A stretch of DNA of 9,978 bases, from positions 1-9,978 of the forward strand of contig JAEWAG010000216.1 of NCBI GenBank assembly GCA_023391775.1. Reading direction: 5' to 3'. Positions 1-6,923 of the stretch are shown here, in pieces. Source of the DNA: Pseudomonadota bacterium (GTDB taxonomy: Bacteria; Pseudomonadota; Gammaproteobacteria; Xanthomonadales; Xanthomonadaceae). Position 1 is the first letter of the stretch. Every line of letters starts with the position of its first letter. The position numbers were made by a program, and so were the translations under genes. The notes beneath the pieces were generated by a model, which saw nothing but the letters and a program-made list of their open reading frames with translations, did no database searches and was not told the origin of the DNA.

Positions 1-87
1 GCCGCGGCCCTGGCCGGTGCGCTGCCCGGGGCCAGGGGCCGCCTGGTGCTGGATTCGGCCCGCATGCAGGGCGCGGCGGATCGTTGA
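1..87 (+). CDS. 3' end of an unidentified gene (28 residues)
   Basis: The first reading frame is open from the window edge to a TGA at 85-87 and would encode the last 28 residues of a protein ending in [16 protein letters not shown]. The alternation of hydrophobic and small residues looks like a real C-terminus, and it stops 35 bases before the hydrolase gene on the same strand, as in an operon. The glutathione-dependent formaldehyde dehydrogenase AdhC often precedes this hydrolase, but these residues do not look like the end of AdhC to me. I cannot name the product. Too little is visible to exclude chance coding in GC-rich DNA. Confidence 0.4.
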   Translation, partial: AAALAGALPGARGRLVLDSARMQGAADR

Positions 88-109
88 GCCGCGCCATTTC
101 CCATCGAAC

Positions 110-115
110 AAGGAG
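110..115 (+). promoter_or_regulatory. Ribosome binding site of the S-formylglutathione hydrolase gene
   Basis: AAGGAG lies 7 bases before the ATG at 123. It decides the start, because the frame stays open upstream to a TTG at 84 that has no comparable site. Homologues also begin close to the MERIEH residues. Confidence 0.8.
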
Positions 116-122
116 TTGCACC

Positions 123-953
123 ATGGAACGCATCGAACATCGCGCCTGCTTCGGCGGCTGGCAGGACGTCTACCGCCACCGCTCCGAAGTGCTCGGCTGC
201 GACATGACTGTCGGCGTGTACCTGCCGCCGCAGGCCGCACAGGGGCCGTGCCCTGTCCTGTACTGGCTCAGCGGCCTGACCTGCAACGAGCAGAACTTCA
301 TCACCAAGGCCGGCGCGCAGCGCTACGCGGCCGAGCACGGGATCATCCTGGTCGCACCGGACACCAGCCCGCGCGGCGAGGACGTGGCCGACGCCGAGGG
401 ATACGACCTGGGCAAGGGCGCCGGCTTCTACCTCAACGCCACCCGCGAGCCGTGGGCGAAGCATTACCGCATGTACGACTACGTGGTCGACGAGCTGCCC
501 GCCCTGGTCGAGGCCAACTTCCCGGTCACCGACGCGCGTTCCATCAGCGGCCATTCCATGGGCGGCCACGGCGCGCTGACCATCGCCCTGAAGAATCCCG
601 GCCGCTACCGCAGCGTGTCGGCATTCTCGCCGATCGTCGCGCCCAGCCAGGTGCCGTGGGGCCAGAAGGCCTTCGCCGCCTACCTCGGCGATGATCGCGA
701 GGCGTGGAAGCAGTACGACACCGTCGAGCTGGTGAAGTCCGCCAGCGGGAAGCTGCCGCTGCTGGTGGACCAGGGCGATGCCGACGAGTTCCTCGACGGC
801 CAGCTGCGCCCGCAGCTGCTGCAGGCCGCGGCCGACGCGGCCGGACATCCGCTGACCCTGCGCATGCAGCCGGGCTACGACCACAGCTACTACTTCATCG
901 CCAGCTTCATCGGCGAGCACATCGCCCACCACGCGGCGGCACTGCGCGGCTAG
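123..953 (+). CDS. fghA: S-formylglutathione hydrolase
   Basis: This cytosolic alpha/beta-hydrolase (276 residues, the usual family length) splits S-formylglutathione into formate and glutathione. It is the second step of glutathione-dependent formaldehyde detoxification, after the dehydrogenase AdhC/FrmA. The nucleophile is Ser145 in the elbow GHSMGG (143-148). The charge relay is completed by Asp221 in DQGDADEFL (216-224) and His254 in GYDHSYYF (251-258). Cys54 in the [10 protein letters not shown] stretch is typical of the esterase D/FrmB family. The start is set by an AAGGAG site at 110-115. The partial gene before it ends 35 bases upstream and may share its transcript. No adhC or frmR is visible, but the window begins too late to judge. 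A general carboxylesterase activity is also known for the family. The identification is firm; the symbol could equally be frmB or estD. Confidence 0.95.
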   Translation: MERIEHRACFGGWQDVYRHRSEVLGCDMTVGVYLPPQAAQGPCPVLYWLSGLTCNEQNFITKAGAQRYAAEHGIILVAPDTSPRGEDVADAEGYDLGKGAGFYLNATREPWAKHYRMYDYVVDELPALVEANFPVTDARSISGHSMGGHGALTIALKNPGRYRSVSAFSPIVAPSQVPWGQKAFAAYLGDDREAWKQYDTVELVKSASGKLPLLVDQGDADEFLDGQLRPQLLQAAADAAGHPLTLRMQPGYDHSYYFIASFIGEHIAHHAAALRG

Positions 954-965
954 CCGCAGCGGTTC

Positions 966-992
966 CCGGGCCGCGGGATGAACCCGGCCCGG
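966..992 (+). terminator. Possible hairpin terminator after the hydrolase gene
   Basis: CCGGGCCG (966-973) and CGGCCCGG (985-992) form a perfect 8-base GC stem around an 11-base loop, 12 bases after the hydrolase stop. There is no following T run, so this is either a weak intrinsic terminator or a hairpin that only stabilises the mRNA end. The rest of the 86-base gap before the next gene shows nothing else convincing. Confidence 0.35.
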
Positions 993-1039
993 TGCTGTGG
1001 CATGGTCTGCCCCACGTGGCCCGGACCACAGGGGGGAGC

Positions 1040-1603
1040 ATGCACGGAAGGGGAAAGTACGGATATGTGCTGGCCGTGGTGCTGGCGGCGATGCCGACCA
1101 CGGCCGCCGCCGATACCGCGGCCGCGCCGCAGCGCACCGTGGCAGGCGCGCAGGAGTTCCTGCGCCAGGTCCTGCCGGGCAACCGCTACCTGTCGACGAT
1201 GATGGTCGAGGTCCTGGCCAAGGCCCGCCGCGATGGCCTGCGTGCCTCGTTCGATCCGCTGCCGGTGATCGTCGACGCCGACCCGGTGGAAGTCTGCCGC
1301 TCCTACCTGATCGGGGAGATCCGCGGCACCTGGCTGCTCGTGCGCGATCCCGCCACCGGCGACACCAGCGAGGCGGACTTCGCCCAGATGGTCGGCGACG
1401 AGCATGTCGGCAGCCCGGAGGGGATGCATTTCGGCTCCATCCGCGCGCTGCGCCAAGAGGGTTCGCGGGTGTACCTGCGCTTTGCCGGCGAGCAGCATGA
1501 CGCGGAGTTGCACCTGGAAGGCACGGAGATGGCCGCGCGGGTGCACACGGCGCTGGATTTCCTGCGCCGCCACTGCGACGCCAGCGCCGCCACCGGCTTC
1601 TGA
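1040..1603 (+). CDS. Secreted protein of unknown function
   Basis: The 187-residue product starts with a short basic stretch (MHGRGKYGY) and a hydrophobic core (residues 9-19) that runs into TTAAA-D. This is a good Sec signal peptide with cleavage expected near residue 24. The mature part, about 163 residues, mixes helices and strands and has just two cysteines, Cys86 and Cys179, which could form a disulphide in the periplasm. I recognise no enzyme motif or named family. A G-rich stretch at 1031-1038 is the only ribosome-site candidate and sits very close to the ATG. The next plausible in-frame start, a GTG at 1067, would destroy the signal peptide. It converges on the gene at 1616-2311 with 12 bases between the stops. 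Reality of the gene is well supported by the signal peptide; its function is unknown. Confidence 0.75.
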   Translation: MHGRGKYGYVLAVVLAAMPTTAAADTAAAPQRTVAGAQEFLRQVLPGNRYLSTMMVEVLAKARRDGLRASFDPLPVIVDADPVEVCRSYLIGEIRGTWLLVRDPATGDTSEADFAQMVGDEHVGSPEGMHFGSIRALRQEGSRVYLRFAGEQHDAELHLEGTEMAARVHTALDFLRRHCDASAATGF

Positions 1604-1615
1604 GGCGGCATCCGC

Positions 1616-2311
1616 TCAGCGCGCCAGGCGGAAGTCGGTATGCGCAAATCCGTCCGGGTCCAGCGTGGTACCTGCGGGCTCCAGCGCCAGCGGCGTCGTG
1701 AACATCGGCCCGTCCCACACGCAGGTGTGGAACTCGCCGTTCTCGCCGCACCGGTCCACGCCCGGCGGCAGCGCGTCGAGCAGGTCCGCGTCGAAGGTGC
1801 GGCCGACAAAGCCGGCATCCAGCCGCCGGGTGTCCACGCAGCACAGCGAGGCGCGCACTCCGCTGTCGACCATCCGCCGCGCCAGCATCGCCGTGTCGAA
1901 CCGGAACAGCGGGGTCAGCAGCGCCCAGTCCAGTGAGTCGAGCTGCTCCCGGCGCCAGGCGCGCAGGTCTTCCAGCAGCAGGTCGCCGAAGGCGGCGGTG
2001 CGCAGCCCGGGCCAGCGCGATGCGGCCTGGTCCAGGCTGGCCGCCAGCGCGTGCAGGTAGCTGGCGTTGTCACAGCCCGGCGCCACCTCCATCTCCAGCA
2101 GCGGCAGCCCGGTCGCGTCTGCCTGTGCCCGGAGGATCTCCACCCGCACGCCCTGCATGGACGCGCGGCCCGCGGCGACGGTCGACAGCAGGCCCACCAC
2201 CTGGTGGGTGGCCGACTGGCGCAGCAGGGGCAGCGCCCAGGCCGCGGCCTTGCCGCCACTCCAGGCCAGCAGGACCGGAATGCGGCTGCTCACCGGCACG
2301 CCGCCGGACAC
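1616..2311 (-). CDS. DUF71/DPH6-like PP-loop protein (adenine nucleotide alpha-hydrolase family)
   Basis: The 231-residue protein belongs to the PP-loop ATPase family known in eukaryotes and archaea as diphthine-ammonia ligase (DPH6, Pfam Diphthami_syn_2). Visible signatures are the N-terminal nucleotide loop SGGKAAAWAL (18-27), FGDLLLEDLRAWRRE (108-122), TPLF (133-136) and the diagnostic GENGEFHT (189-196). Bacteria do not make diphthamide, so the family presumably adenylates another substrate here. The loop reads SGGKAA where SGGKDS is usual, so an aspartate and a serine are missing. The gene starts with GTG at 2309-2311, 6 bases after the preceding stop, with no clear ribosome site. In-frame GTG codons ending at 2299 and 2293 are alternative starts. 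It is very probably cotranscribed with the 113-residue gene upstream. Family membership is secure; the activity is not. Confidence 0.85.
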   Translation of the reverse strand: MSGGVPVSSRIPVLLAWSGGKAAAWALPLLRQSATHQVVGLLSTVAAGRASMQGVRVEILRAQADATGLPLLEMEVAPGCDNASYLHALAASLDQAASRWPGLRTAAFGDLLLEDLRAWRREQLDSLDWALLTPLFRFDTAMLARRMVDSGVRASLCCVDTRRLDAGFVGRTFDADLLDALPPGVDRCGENGEFHTCVWDGPMFTTPLALEPAGTTLDPDGFAHTDFRLAR

Positions 2312-2317
2312 GCGGGC

Positions 2318-2659
2318 TCAGCCACGCACGTCACGCAGTTCCCAGTGGCTGCCGGCCAGCCAGCGCAGGCGCTGGCGCACGATCTCGCCGGGCAGAGAGG
2401 TGACCGCGGTCAGGTAGACGGACATGTCCTCGCGCCGGCCCTCGACCCGCGCCTGCGGATCGGTGGCCCCCAGCGCCGGGTCCACCGCGTCCGGGTCTGG
2501 CTGGGCATCGCGCCAGCGCTCGAACAGGGCCGGTGTGCGCAGCGCCGCCTCCAGCTGCTCGGCGAAGGCCTCGTAGCCGTGCGCGCTGAACGACAGCGCA
2601 GGATCAGTGCCGCGCGCGGCGGCCGGGTCGGGCAGGCGGATCATGTAGCGGACGGACAT
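2318..2659 (-). CDS. Conserved-looking hypothetical protein, 113 residues
   Basis: I do not recognise this protein. It has no signal peptide or membrane segment and is probably a small cytosolic alpha/beta protein. An N-terminal strand (MSVRYMIRLP) is followed by a helix around 29-50, a Pro/Asp-rich linker (53-70), a strand (SVYLTAV, 80-86) and a helix-strand end. The start at 2659 is preferred over the ATG at 2680 because GGAG (CTCC on the plus strand, 2666-2669) lies 6 bases before it. Its stop is 6 bases before the start of the PP-loop gene, so the two are likely translated from one message and may act together. A 68-base gap separates it from the degV-like gene upstream. Confidence 0.7.
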   Translation of the reverse strand: MSVRYMIRLPDPAAARGTDPALSFSAHGYEAFAEQLEAALRTPALFERWRDAQPDPDAVDPALGATDPQARVEGRREDMSVYLTAVTSLPGEIVRQRLRWLAGSHWELRDVRG

Positions 2660-2665
2660 CGAAGG

Positions 2666-2669
2666 CTCC
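2666..2669 (-). promoter_or_regulatory. Ribosome binding site choosing the inner start of the 113-residue gene
   Basis: On the minus strand GGAG precedes the ATG at 2657-2659 by 6 bases. It lies inside the longer reading frame that opens at 2680, which has no such site. This supports a 113-residue product rather than 120. Confidence 0.6.
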
Positions 2670-2727
2670 GGTAGCGGCATGGCCGATGAGCCTAGCAGCG
2701 ACGGTGCGAAGTGGCCGTCGCCGCCGC

Positions 2728-3669
2728 TCAGGCGAAGTGGTGGTCCTGGCTGGCGAAGGCCACCGCCACGGCGCCCTTGCCCACGTTGACCATACCGGTC
2801 AGGCTCATGATGCTTTCGTACACCTCCACGTCGTGGTCCGCGCAGACATCGCGCAGCCGCGCATAGCCGGGCAGGCCGTGCAGCTCGGCCAGTTCGCCGC
2901 CGTAGCAGACGCTCACCGTCGGAGTGAGCAGGCCGGAGCGCACGCGTGCGCAGGCGACCTCGAACATCTTCTCCGACGCCGCGTCGAAACCCTTGATCCG
3001 GCCCACCGGCTCGGTGCCGCCACGCCAGGCGCGCAGCACCGGCTTGATGTCCAGCGCGCTGCCCAGCGCGGCGCTGACCAGGCCGACGCTGCGGTCGCCC
3101 TTGCTGCGGGCGCGGGCGCGCAGGTAGTACAGGTCGCGCGGGATCATGAAGCCGCAGGTGTGCCGGGCGAGCTCCTCCAGGCGTGCACGCATCTGCGCCA
3201 CGCCCATCCCGGCCTCGCGCATGCGCACCGCCTCCACCGCGGTGATGGCCTGGCCGGCGAACAGGTTGAGGGTGTCGATCACCCGCAGCGCGAAGGGCGT
3301 GCCGTGCCCGGCGGCCTGGCGGATCGGCTTGTATCCGTTGAGGATCGCGAAGCTGGCCTGCAACGCGTTGTCATGGACCTGGCTGCGCAGCTGCGAGATG
3401 GTCAGGCAGAACACGTGGTCGTAGTCGATCACCAGCCGCTGCAGGAACAGGTCGCGGATCTGCTCGACGCTGAAGGGCGTGGTCTGCGCCTCGTGCCCGC
3501 GCTCGGCCACGTGCGCGCGCAGGAAGGCCAGGGTGGCCTCCTCGTCGCGCTGGTCCTCGAGGATCGCCTGGCCGATGCGCACCGTGATTGGCAGGACCAC
3601 GATGCCGTGCTGGCGGATGAATCCGGCCGGCAGGTCGCAGGCCGAGTCGACAACGATCCCGATGCGCAT
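2728..3669 (-). CDS. DegV family protein (FakB-like fatty-acid-binding fold)
   Basis: The 313-residue product matches the DegV family in layout and length (usual members are about 280-320 residues). It has an N-terminal strand and DSACDLP (8-14), TTPFSVEQI (63-71), IDTLNLFAGQAI (131-142) and a central LDIKPVL (206-212). Firmicute members (FakB) bind a fatty acid and present it to the kinase FakA. No kinase partner is visible here, and I infer only that this protein binds an acyl chain or similar lipid in the cytosol. Two signatures deviate. The usual glycine-rich GGR segment reads RARARSKGDRS (184-194), and the C-terminal HTGPG-type motif reads MVNVGKG (293-299), so the expected histidine and proline are absent. 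The start is supported by GGGAGGA just before the ATG (plus-strand TCCTCCC, 3673-3679). It may head the three-gene minus-strand block. Confidence 0.87.
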   Translation of the reverse strand: MRIGIVVDSACDLPAGFIRQHGIVVLPITVRIGQAILEDQRDEEATLAFLRAHVAERGHEAQTTPFSVEQIRDLFLQRLVIDYDHVFCLTISQLRSQVHDNALQASFAILNGYKPIRQAAGHGTPFALRVIDTLNLFAGQAITAVEAVRMREAGMGVAQMRARLEELARHTCGFMIPRDLYYLRARARSKGDRSVGLVSAALGSALDIKPVLRAWRGGTEPVGRIKGFDAASEKMFEVACARVRSGLLTPTVSVCYGGELAELHGLPGYARLRDVCADHDVEVYESIMSLTGMVNVGKGAVAVAFASQDHHFA

Positions 3670-3750
3670 GCGTCCTCCCGAGGCACCGATATGTGGAATG
3701 GGCGAAACCTATCGCAGAAATGCCGCGCCAGCGCGTGCCGGCGGTCATGC
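3670..3750 (-). promoter_or_regulatory. Gap with possible promoter for the degV-like gene
   Basis: This 81-base gap between the HCCA-isomerase-like stop and the degV-like start has a clearly more AT-rich patch at about 3687-3722 (around CGATATGTGG and GCAGAAATG on the plus strand). On the minus strand an ACATAT-like -10 could sit there, but I see no convincing -35. Position and composition suggest a promoter; the exact boxes are not defined. Confidence 0.3.
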
Positions 3751-4377
3751 TCAGGGGCGGCGGGTGATCCCCACCGGAAGCCGTCCGATCTCGGCCAGCG
3801 GCCCCTCGCGCAGCAGCTCCGGGTCGTCCAGCACCGCCATCATCAGCCCGTGGCTGTCGTTGCCCCAGAACAGCCCGCCTTCGACCTCCAGCGTCGGCAC
3901 GCCGAACACGCCCGCCGCCAGGGCGCTGTCGGTATTGCCGCGCAACCGCTGGCGCACGCCGGGATCGGCGATGGCCGCGCCGACGTCGTCGATGCCCAGC
4001 CCGCGCGCGGCCGCCGCCAGCGAGGTGGCGCTGCCGTCCAGGCCTTTCCGCCAAAGCGCATCGAATAGTGCGCTGATCGCCTCCACCGTGGCCCCGGCAG
4101 CCACGCACAGGCGCAGCGCCGGCAGCGGGTTGAACGGATGTGCCGGCGGGAATACCAGCGGCACGCCTTCCTGCCGCGCCTGCCACAGCGCCTGGCGGTA
4201 GATGAACTCGCGTTTGCCGGGAATCTCCGCCGGGCCGGCGGCGTTGCGCGCGGCCAGCACCGCGCCGAACACGATCGGCACCGCCTGCACCCGTCCTGCC
4301 GCCACCAGTGGCCGCATCTTCTGCCAGTGCAGGTACGAGAACGGCGATACGAAGTCGAAGTACCAGCGTGGCGTCAT
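3751..4377 (-). CDS. 2-hydroxychromene-2-carboxylate isomerase / DsbA-family (GST kappa-like) protein
   Basis: The 208-residue protein has the thioredoxin-like fold with helical insertion of the HCCA isomerase/GST kappa group. It opens with WYFDFVSPFSYLH (5-17), where Ser11 occupies the position of the glutathione-activating serine in NahD-type isomerases and replaces the CxxC of true DsbA. The C-terminal half carries AGVFGVPTLEV (155-165) with the cis-proline Pro161, then FWGNDS (170-175), both family signatures. The classical reaction is a glutathione-dependent step of naphthalene breakdown, but no aromatic catabolic genes are nearby, so the substrate is unknown. The ATG at 4375-4377 has GGAGG 7 bases upstream (plus-strand 4385-4389). 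The longer open frame upstream is not needed. It diverges from the DUF924 gene. Confidence 0.88.
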   Translation of the reverse strand: MTPRWYFDFVSPFSYLHWQKMRPLVAAGRVQAVPIVFGAVLAARNAAGPAEIPGKREFIYRQALWQARQEGVPLVFPPAHPFNPLPALRLCVAAGATVEAISALFDALWRKGLDGSATSLAAAARGLGIDDVGAAIADPGVRQRLRGNTDSALAAGVFGVPTLEVEGGLFWGNDSHGLMMAVLDDPELLREGPLAEIGRLPVGITRRP

Positions 4378-4543
4378 TGCACTCCCTCCGGCCGAACCAT
4401 GCGCCCGGCACCGGGGCGCGTGGCCATGATGCTCCGTTGCACCGGAGACTTCATCGGCCGGCGCCGCTGCGGCTACAGTCCCCGGACCCGGCCTGCACGC
4501 CTGATGCGCAAGACTGGCCCCCGGCAAGAGCGAGGAGACATAC
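4378..4543. promoter_or_regulatory. Divergent intergenic region with inverted repeats
   Basis: This 166-base gap must hold the control sites of both flanking genes. Visible structure: GCGCCC (4401-4406) pairs with GGGCGC (4414-4419), and CTCCG (4432-4436) pairs with CGGAG (4443-4447). For the rightward gene, TACAGT at 4474-4479 is the best -10 candidate, with only poor -35 matches around 4448-4456. The hairpins could be operators or leader structures of the leftward gene, but this is inference only. Confidence 0.35.
4533..4537 (+). promoter_or_regulatory. Ribosome binding site that supports a GTG start
   Basis: AGGAG ends 6 bases before the GTG at 4544, making this GTG a convincing start for the DUF924 gene. 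The residues that follow (TTAREVVEFWKQAG) match the usual beginning of the family. Confidence 0.75.
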
Positions 4544-5080
4544 GTGACCACGGCACGCGAGGTGGTGGAGTTCTGGAAGCAGGCGGGGATCGAAGCCTGG
4601 TTCAACGGCGGCGAGGCCTTCGACCGCCAATGCCGCGACCGCTTCCTGGACGCGCACATGGCGGCGGCCCGCGGCGAGTATGCCGGCTGGCTGGAAAACG
4701 CCGAGGGCGCCCTGGCGCTGATGATCCTGCTGGACCAGATCCCGCGGAACATCTTCCGCGGCAGTGGCCACGCCTTCGCCACCGATGGCCTGGCGCTGCA
4801 CTACGCGAACCTGGCCGTGGAGGCCGGGCACGACCAGCAGGTCGAGCCGCAGCTGCGGGCGTTCTTCTACCTGCCGTGGGAGCACTCGGAAGACCTGGCC
4901 GACCAGCAACGCGCGGTGGAGCTGTTCACCCCGCTGGGCAACCCGGTCTACACCGATTACGCCATCGCCCATCGCGAGGTGATCGAGCGCTTTGGCCGCT
5001 TCCCGCACCGCAACCGGGCGCTGGGGCGGGTCAACACGCCCGCGGAACAGGCCTGGCTCGACGCCGGCGGCGGTTTCTAG
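4544..5080 (+). CDS. DUF924 family protein
   Basis: The 178-residue protein is a typical DUF924 (PF06041) member, a mostly helical cytosolic protein with a TPR-like fold and no established biochemical function. It begins with the characteristic VVEFWKQAG (7-15). It carries the family signatures LLDQIPRNIFRG (62-73), FFYLPWEHSED (107-117) and ERFGRFPHRN (148-157). The length is normal. Translation starts at GTG with AGGAG at 4533-4537. It stands alone: it diverges from the isomerase-like gene to its left and converges on the glutaredoxin fusion to its right, with a hairpin between. The conserved His/Glu/Asp and Arg/His clusters suggest a ligand or metal pocket, but I would not assign an activity. 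Confidence 0.9.
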   Translation: MTTAREVVEFWKQAGIEAWFNGGEAFDRQCRDRFLDAHMAAARGEYAGWLENAEGALALMILLDQIPRNIFRGSGHAFATDGLALHYANLAVEAGHDQQVEPQLRAFFYLPWEHSEDLADQQRAVELFTPLGNPVYTDYAIAHREVIERFGRFPHRNRALGRVNTPAEQAWLDAGGGF

Positions 5081-5088
5081 ACACGCGA

Positions 5089-5108
5089 AGGGCGGCCTGC
5101 GCCGCCCT
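5089..5108. terminator. Hairpin terminator between convergent genes
   Basis: AGGGCGGC (5089-5096) and GCCGCCCT (5101-5108) form a perfect 8-base stem with a 4-base CTGC loop, 8 bases after the DUF924 stop and 42 bases beyond the stop of the convergent gene. Neither side has a real U tract. The location between two converging genes and the stem strength make a bidirectional terminator likely. Confidence 0.55.
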
Positions 5109-5150
5109 CCGTGCCGGCACCCTCCCAGGCGCCTCGTGTTGCCGTGCGAC

Positions 5151-6077
5151 TCAGTAGCGCGGAATGCTGGAATCCACGTCCTGCGACCAGCGGTCGATGC
5201 CGCCTTCGACGTTGAACACCGCGGTGAAGCCCTTGCTGCGGAACTCCTCGGCCATCTGGCCGCTGCGGCCGCCGTGGTGGCAGATGAAGGCCAGGCGGGT
5301 GTCCTTGGGCAGTGCGTGCAGCGCGGCGGTACCGTCGCCATCCAGGGTGCGGTGCGGGACCAGCAGGGTCGCCACGGCGCGCTCTTCCGGCGGACGCACG
5401 TCCACCAGCACCAGCTCGCCGGTACCGACCTGGCGCTCGGCCTCGACCGGGGTGATCGGCTGCACCGGCCTGGGCGCGTTGGGGTTGTCGATGGCCAGGC
5501 CCTGGCCACGGAAGTCGTCCACCCAGTCGATGGTGATGCCGTTGGCGCGGCGCGCGCTGGCCAGGTCGAACTGGATGCGCAGGCCCTGGGTCTCAACCGC
5601 GATGGCGCTGTCATTGCGCGGGGCGATCTGGAAGCGCGGCTGGAAGCGCGCGTCGATGGACAGGGACAGGGCCGAGCCCGGTTCGCCGTCCAGCGCACCA
5701 CGCAGCTTCTCGGCCGCGGCCGGGGTCACCGTGACCTGCGGCGGCGTGCGGTCCGGGGCCGGGATGCCGAGGATCTGCGACAGCTCGCCGCTGGAGGCCA
5801 GCTGCTCGATGATGTCGCTGCCGCCGACCAGCTCGCCGTCGATGTACAGCTGCGGGATCGTCGGCCAGTTGCCGAAGACCTTGATGCCCTCGCGGATCTC
5901 CTGGTCGGCCAGGACGTTGACGTGCGCGTACTCCACGCCGAGGTCCTCCAGCACGCCGCTGGCCTTGGCCGAGAAGCCGCACTGCGGCATGCCGGGCTGG
6001 CCCTTCATGAACAGCACGACGCGGTTTTCCGAAAGCAGGGATTCGATGCGCGAGCGCAGGACGGGATCCAGGGACAT
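5151..6077 (-). CDS. Monothiol glutaredoxin (Grx4) fused to an IscA-like domain and a rhodanese
   Basis: The 308-residue protein is almost three times the length of E. coli GrxD. Residues 1-105 are a CGFS glutaredoxin: PQCGFS (31-36), WPTIPQLYIDGELVGGSDI (71-89), which binds glutathione and a bridging [2Fe-2S] cluster. Residues 113-202 follow the A-type carrier pattern of IscA: VTVTPAAAEKL at the start, a central glycine-poor sheet, and LAIDNPNAP (195-202), equivalent to the FTNPNV segment. All three cluster cysteines of IscA are missing. Residues 206-305 are a rhodanese with LVDVRPPEE (223-231) and the active-site loop CHHGGRS (Cys266). The whole chain contains only Cys33 and Cys266. The likely role is cytosolic Fe-S cluster transfer or sulfur handling. 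It starts at ATG 6075-6077 with a modest GGTGAG ribosome site. The domain calls are strong; the combined function is inferred. Confidence 0.9.
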   Translation of the reverse strand: MSLDPVLRSRIESLLSENRVVLFMKGQPGMPQCGFSAKASGVLEDLGVEYAHVNVLADQEIREGIKVFGNWPTIPQLYIDGELVGGSDIIEQLASSGELSQILGIPAPDRTPPQVTVTPAAAEKLRGALDGEPGSALSLSIDARFQPRFQIAPRNDSAIAVETQGLRIQFDLASARRANGITIDWVDDFRGQGLAIDNPNAPRPVQPITPVEAERQVGTGELVLVDVRPPEERAVATLLVPHRTLDGDGTAALHALPKDTRLAFICHHGGRSGQMAEEFRSKGFTAVFNVEGGIDRWSQDVDSSIPRY

Positions 6078-6140
6078 GCGGGGGCTCACCACAGGAAATT
6101 CAGGGCCTTGCATTCTACGCCCCATGGCATCATGCGGGCG
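6078..6140. promoter_or_regulatory. Short divergent promoter region
   Basis: Only 63 bases separate the glutaredoxin-fusion start from the deacetylase start, so the two promoters must overlap. On the minus strand TAGAAT (plus-strand 6112-6117) is a good -10 candidate for the glutaredoxin fusion, although no -35 stands out at the right distance. The region is locally AT-richer. No clear ribosome site precedes the deacetylase. Confidence 0.35.
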
Positions 6141-6917
<777 letters not shown>

Positions 6918-6923
6918 GGCAGG

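Noticed and set aside
17..694. Plus-strand frame overlapping the S-formylglutathione hydrolase
   Set aside because: It is an Arg/Pro-rich alternative frame of the hydrolase gene with no motif of its own.
950..1573. Minus-strand frame opposite the secreted protein
   Set aside because: The plus strand has a proper signal peptide and start context. The antisense translation looks random and compositionally biased.
2686..4068. A 460-codon plus-strand open frame
   Set aside because: It lies wholly opposite the DegV-like and isomerase-like genes. Its translation is rich in Ala, Arg, Gln and His with no family signature, the typical antisense shadow of a GC-rich gene.
4992..6140. Long plus-strand frame running into the deacetylase
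   Set aside because: The part before 6132 is antisense to the glutaredoxin fusion and has no recognisable protein features. Only the last 258 residues, which begin with the membrane anchor, make sense.
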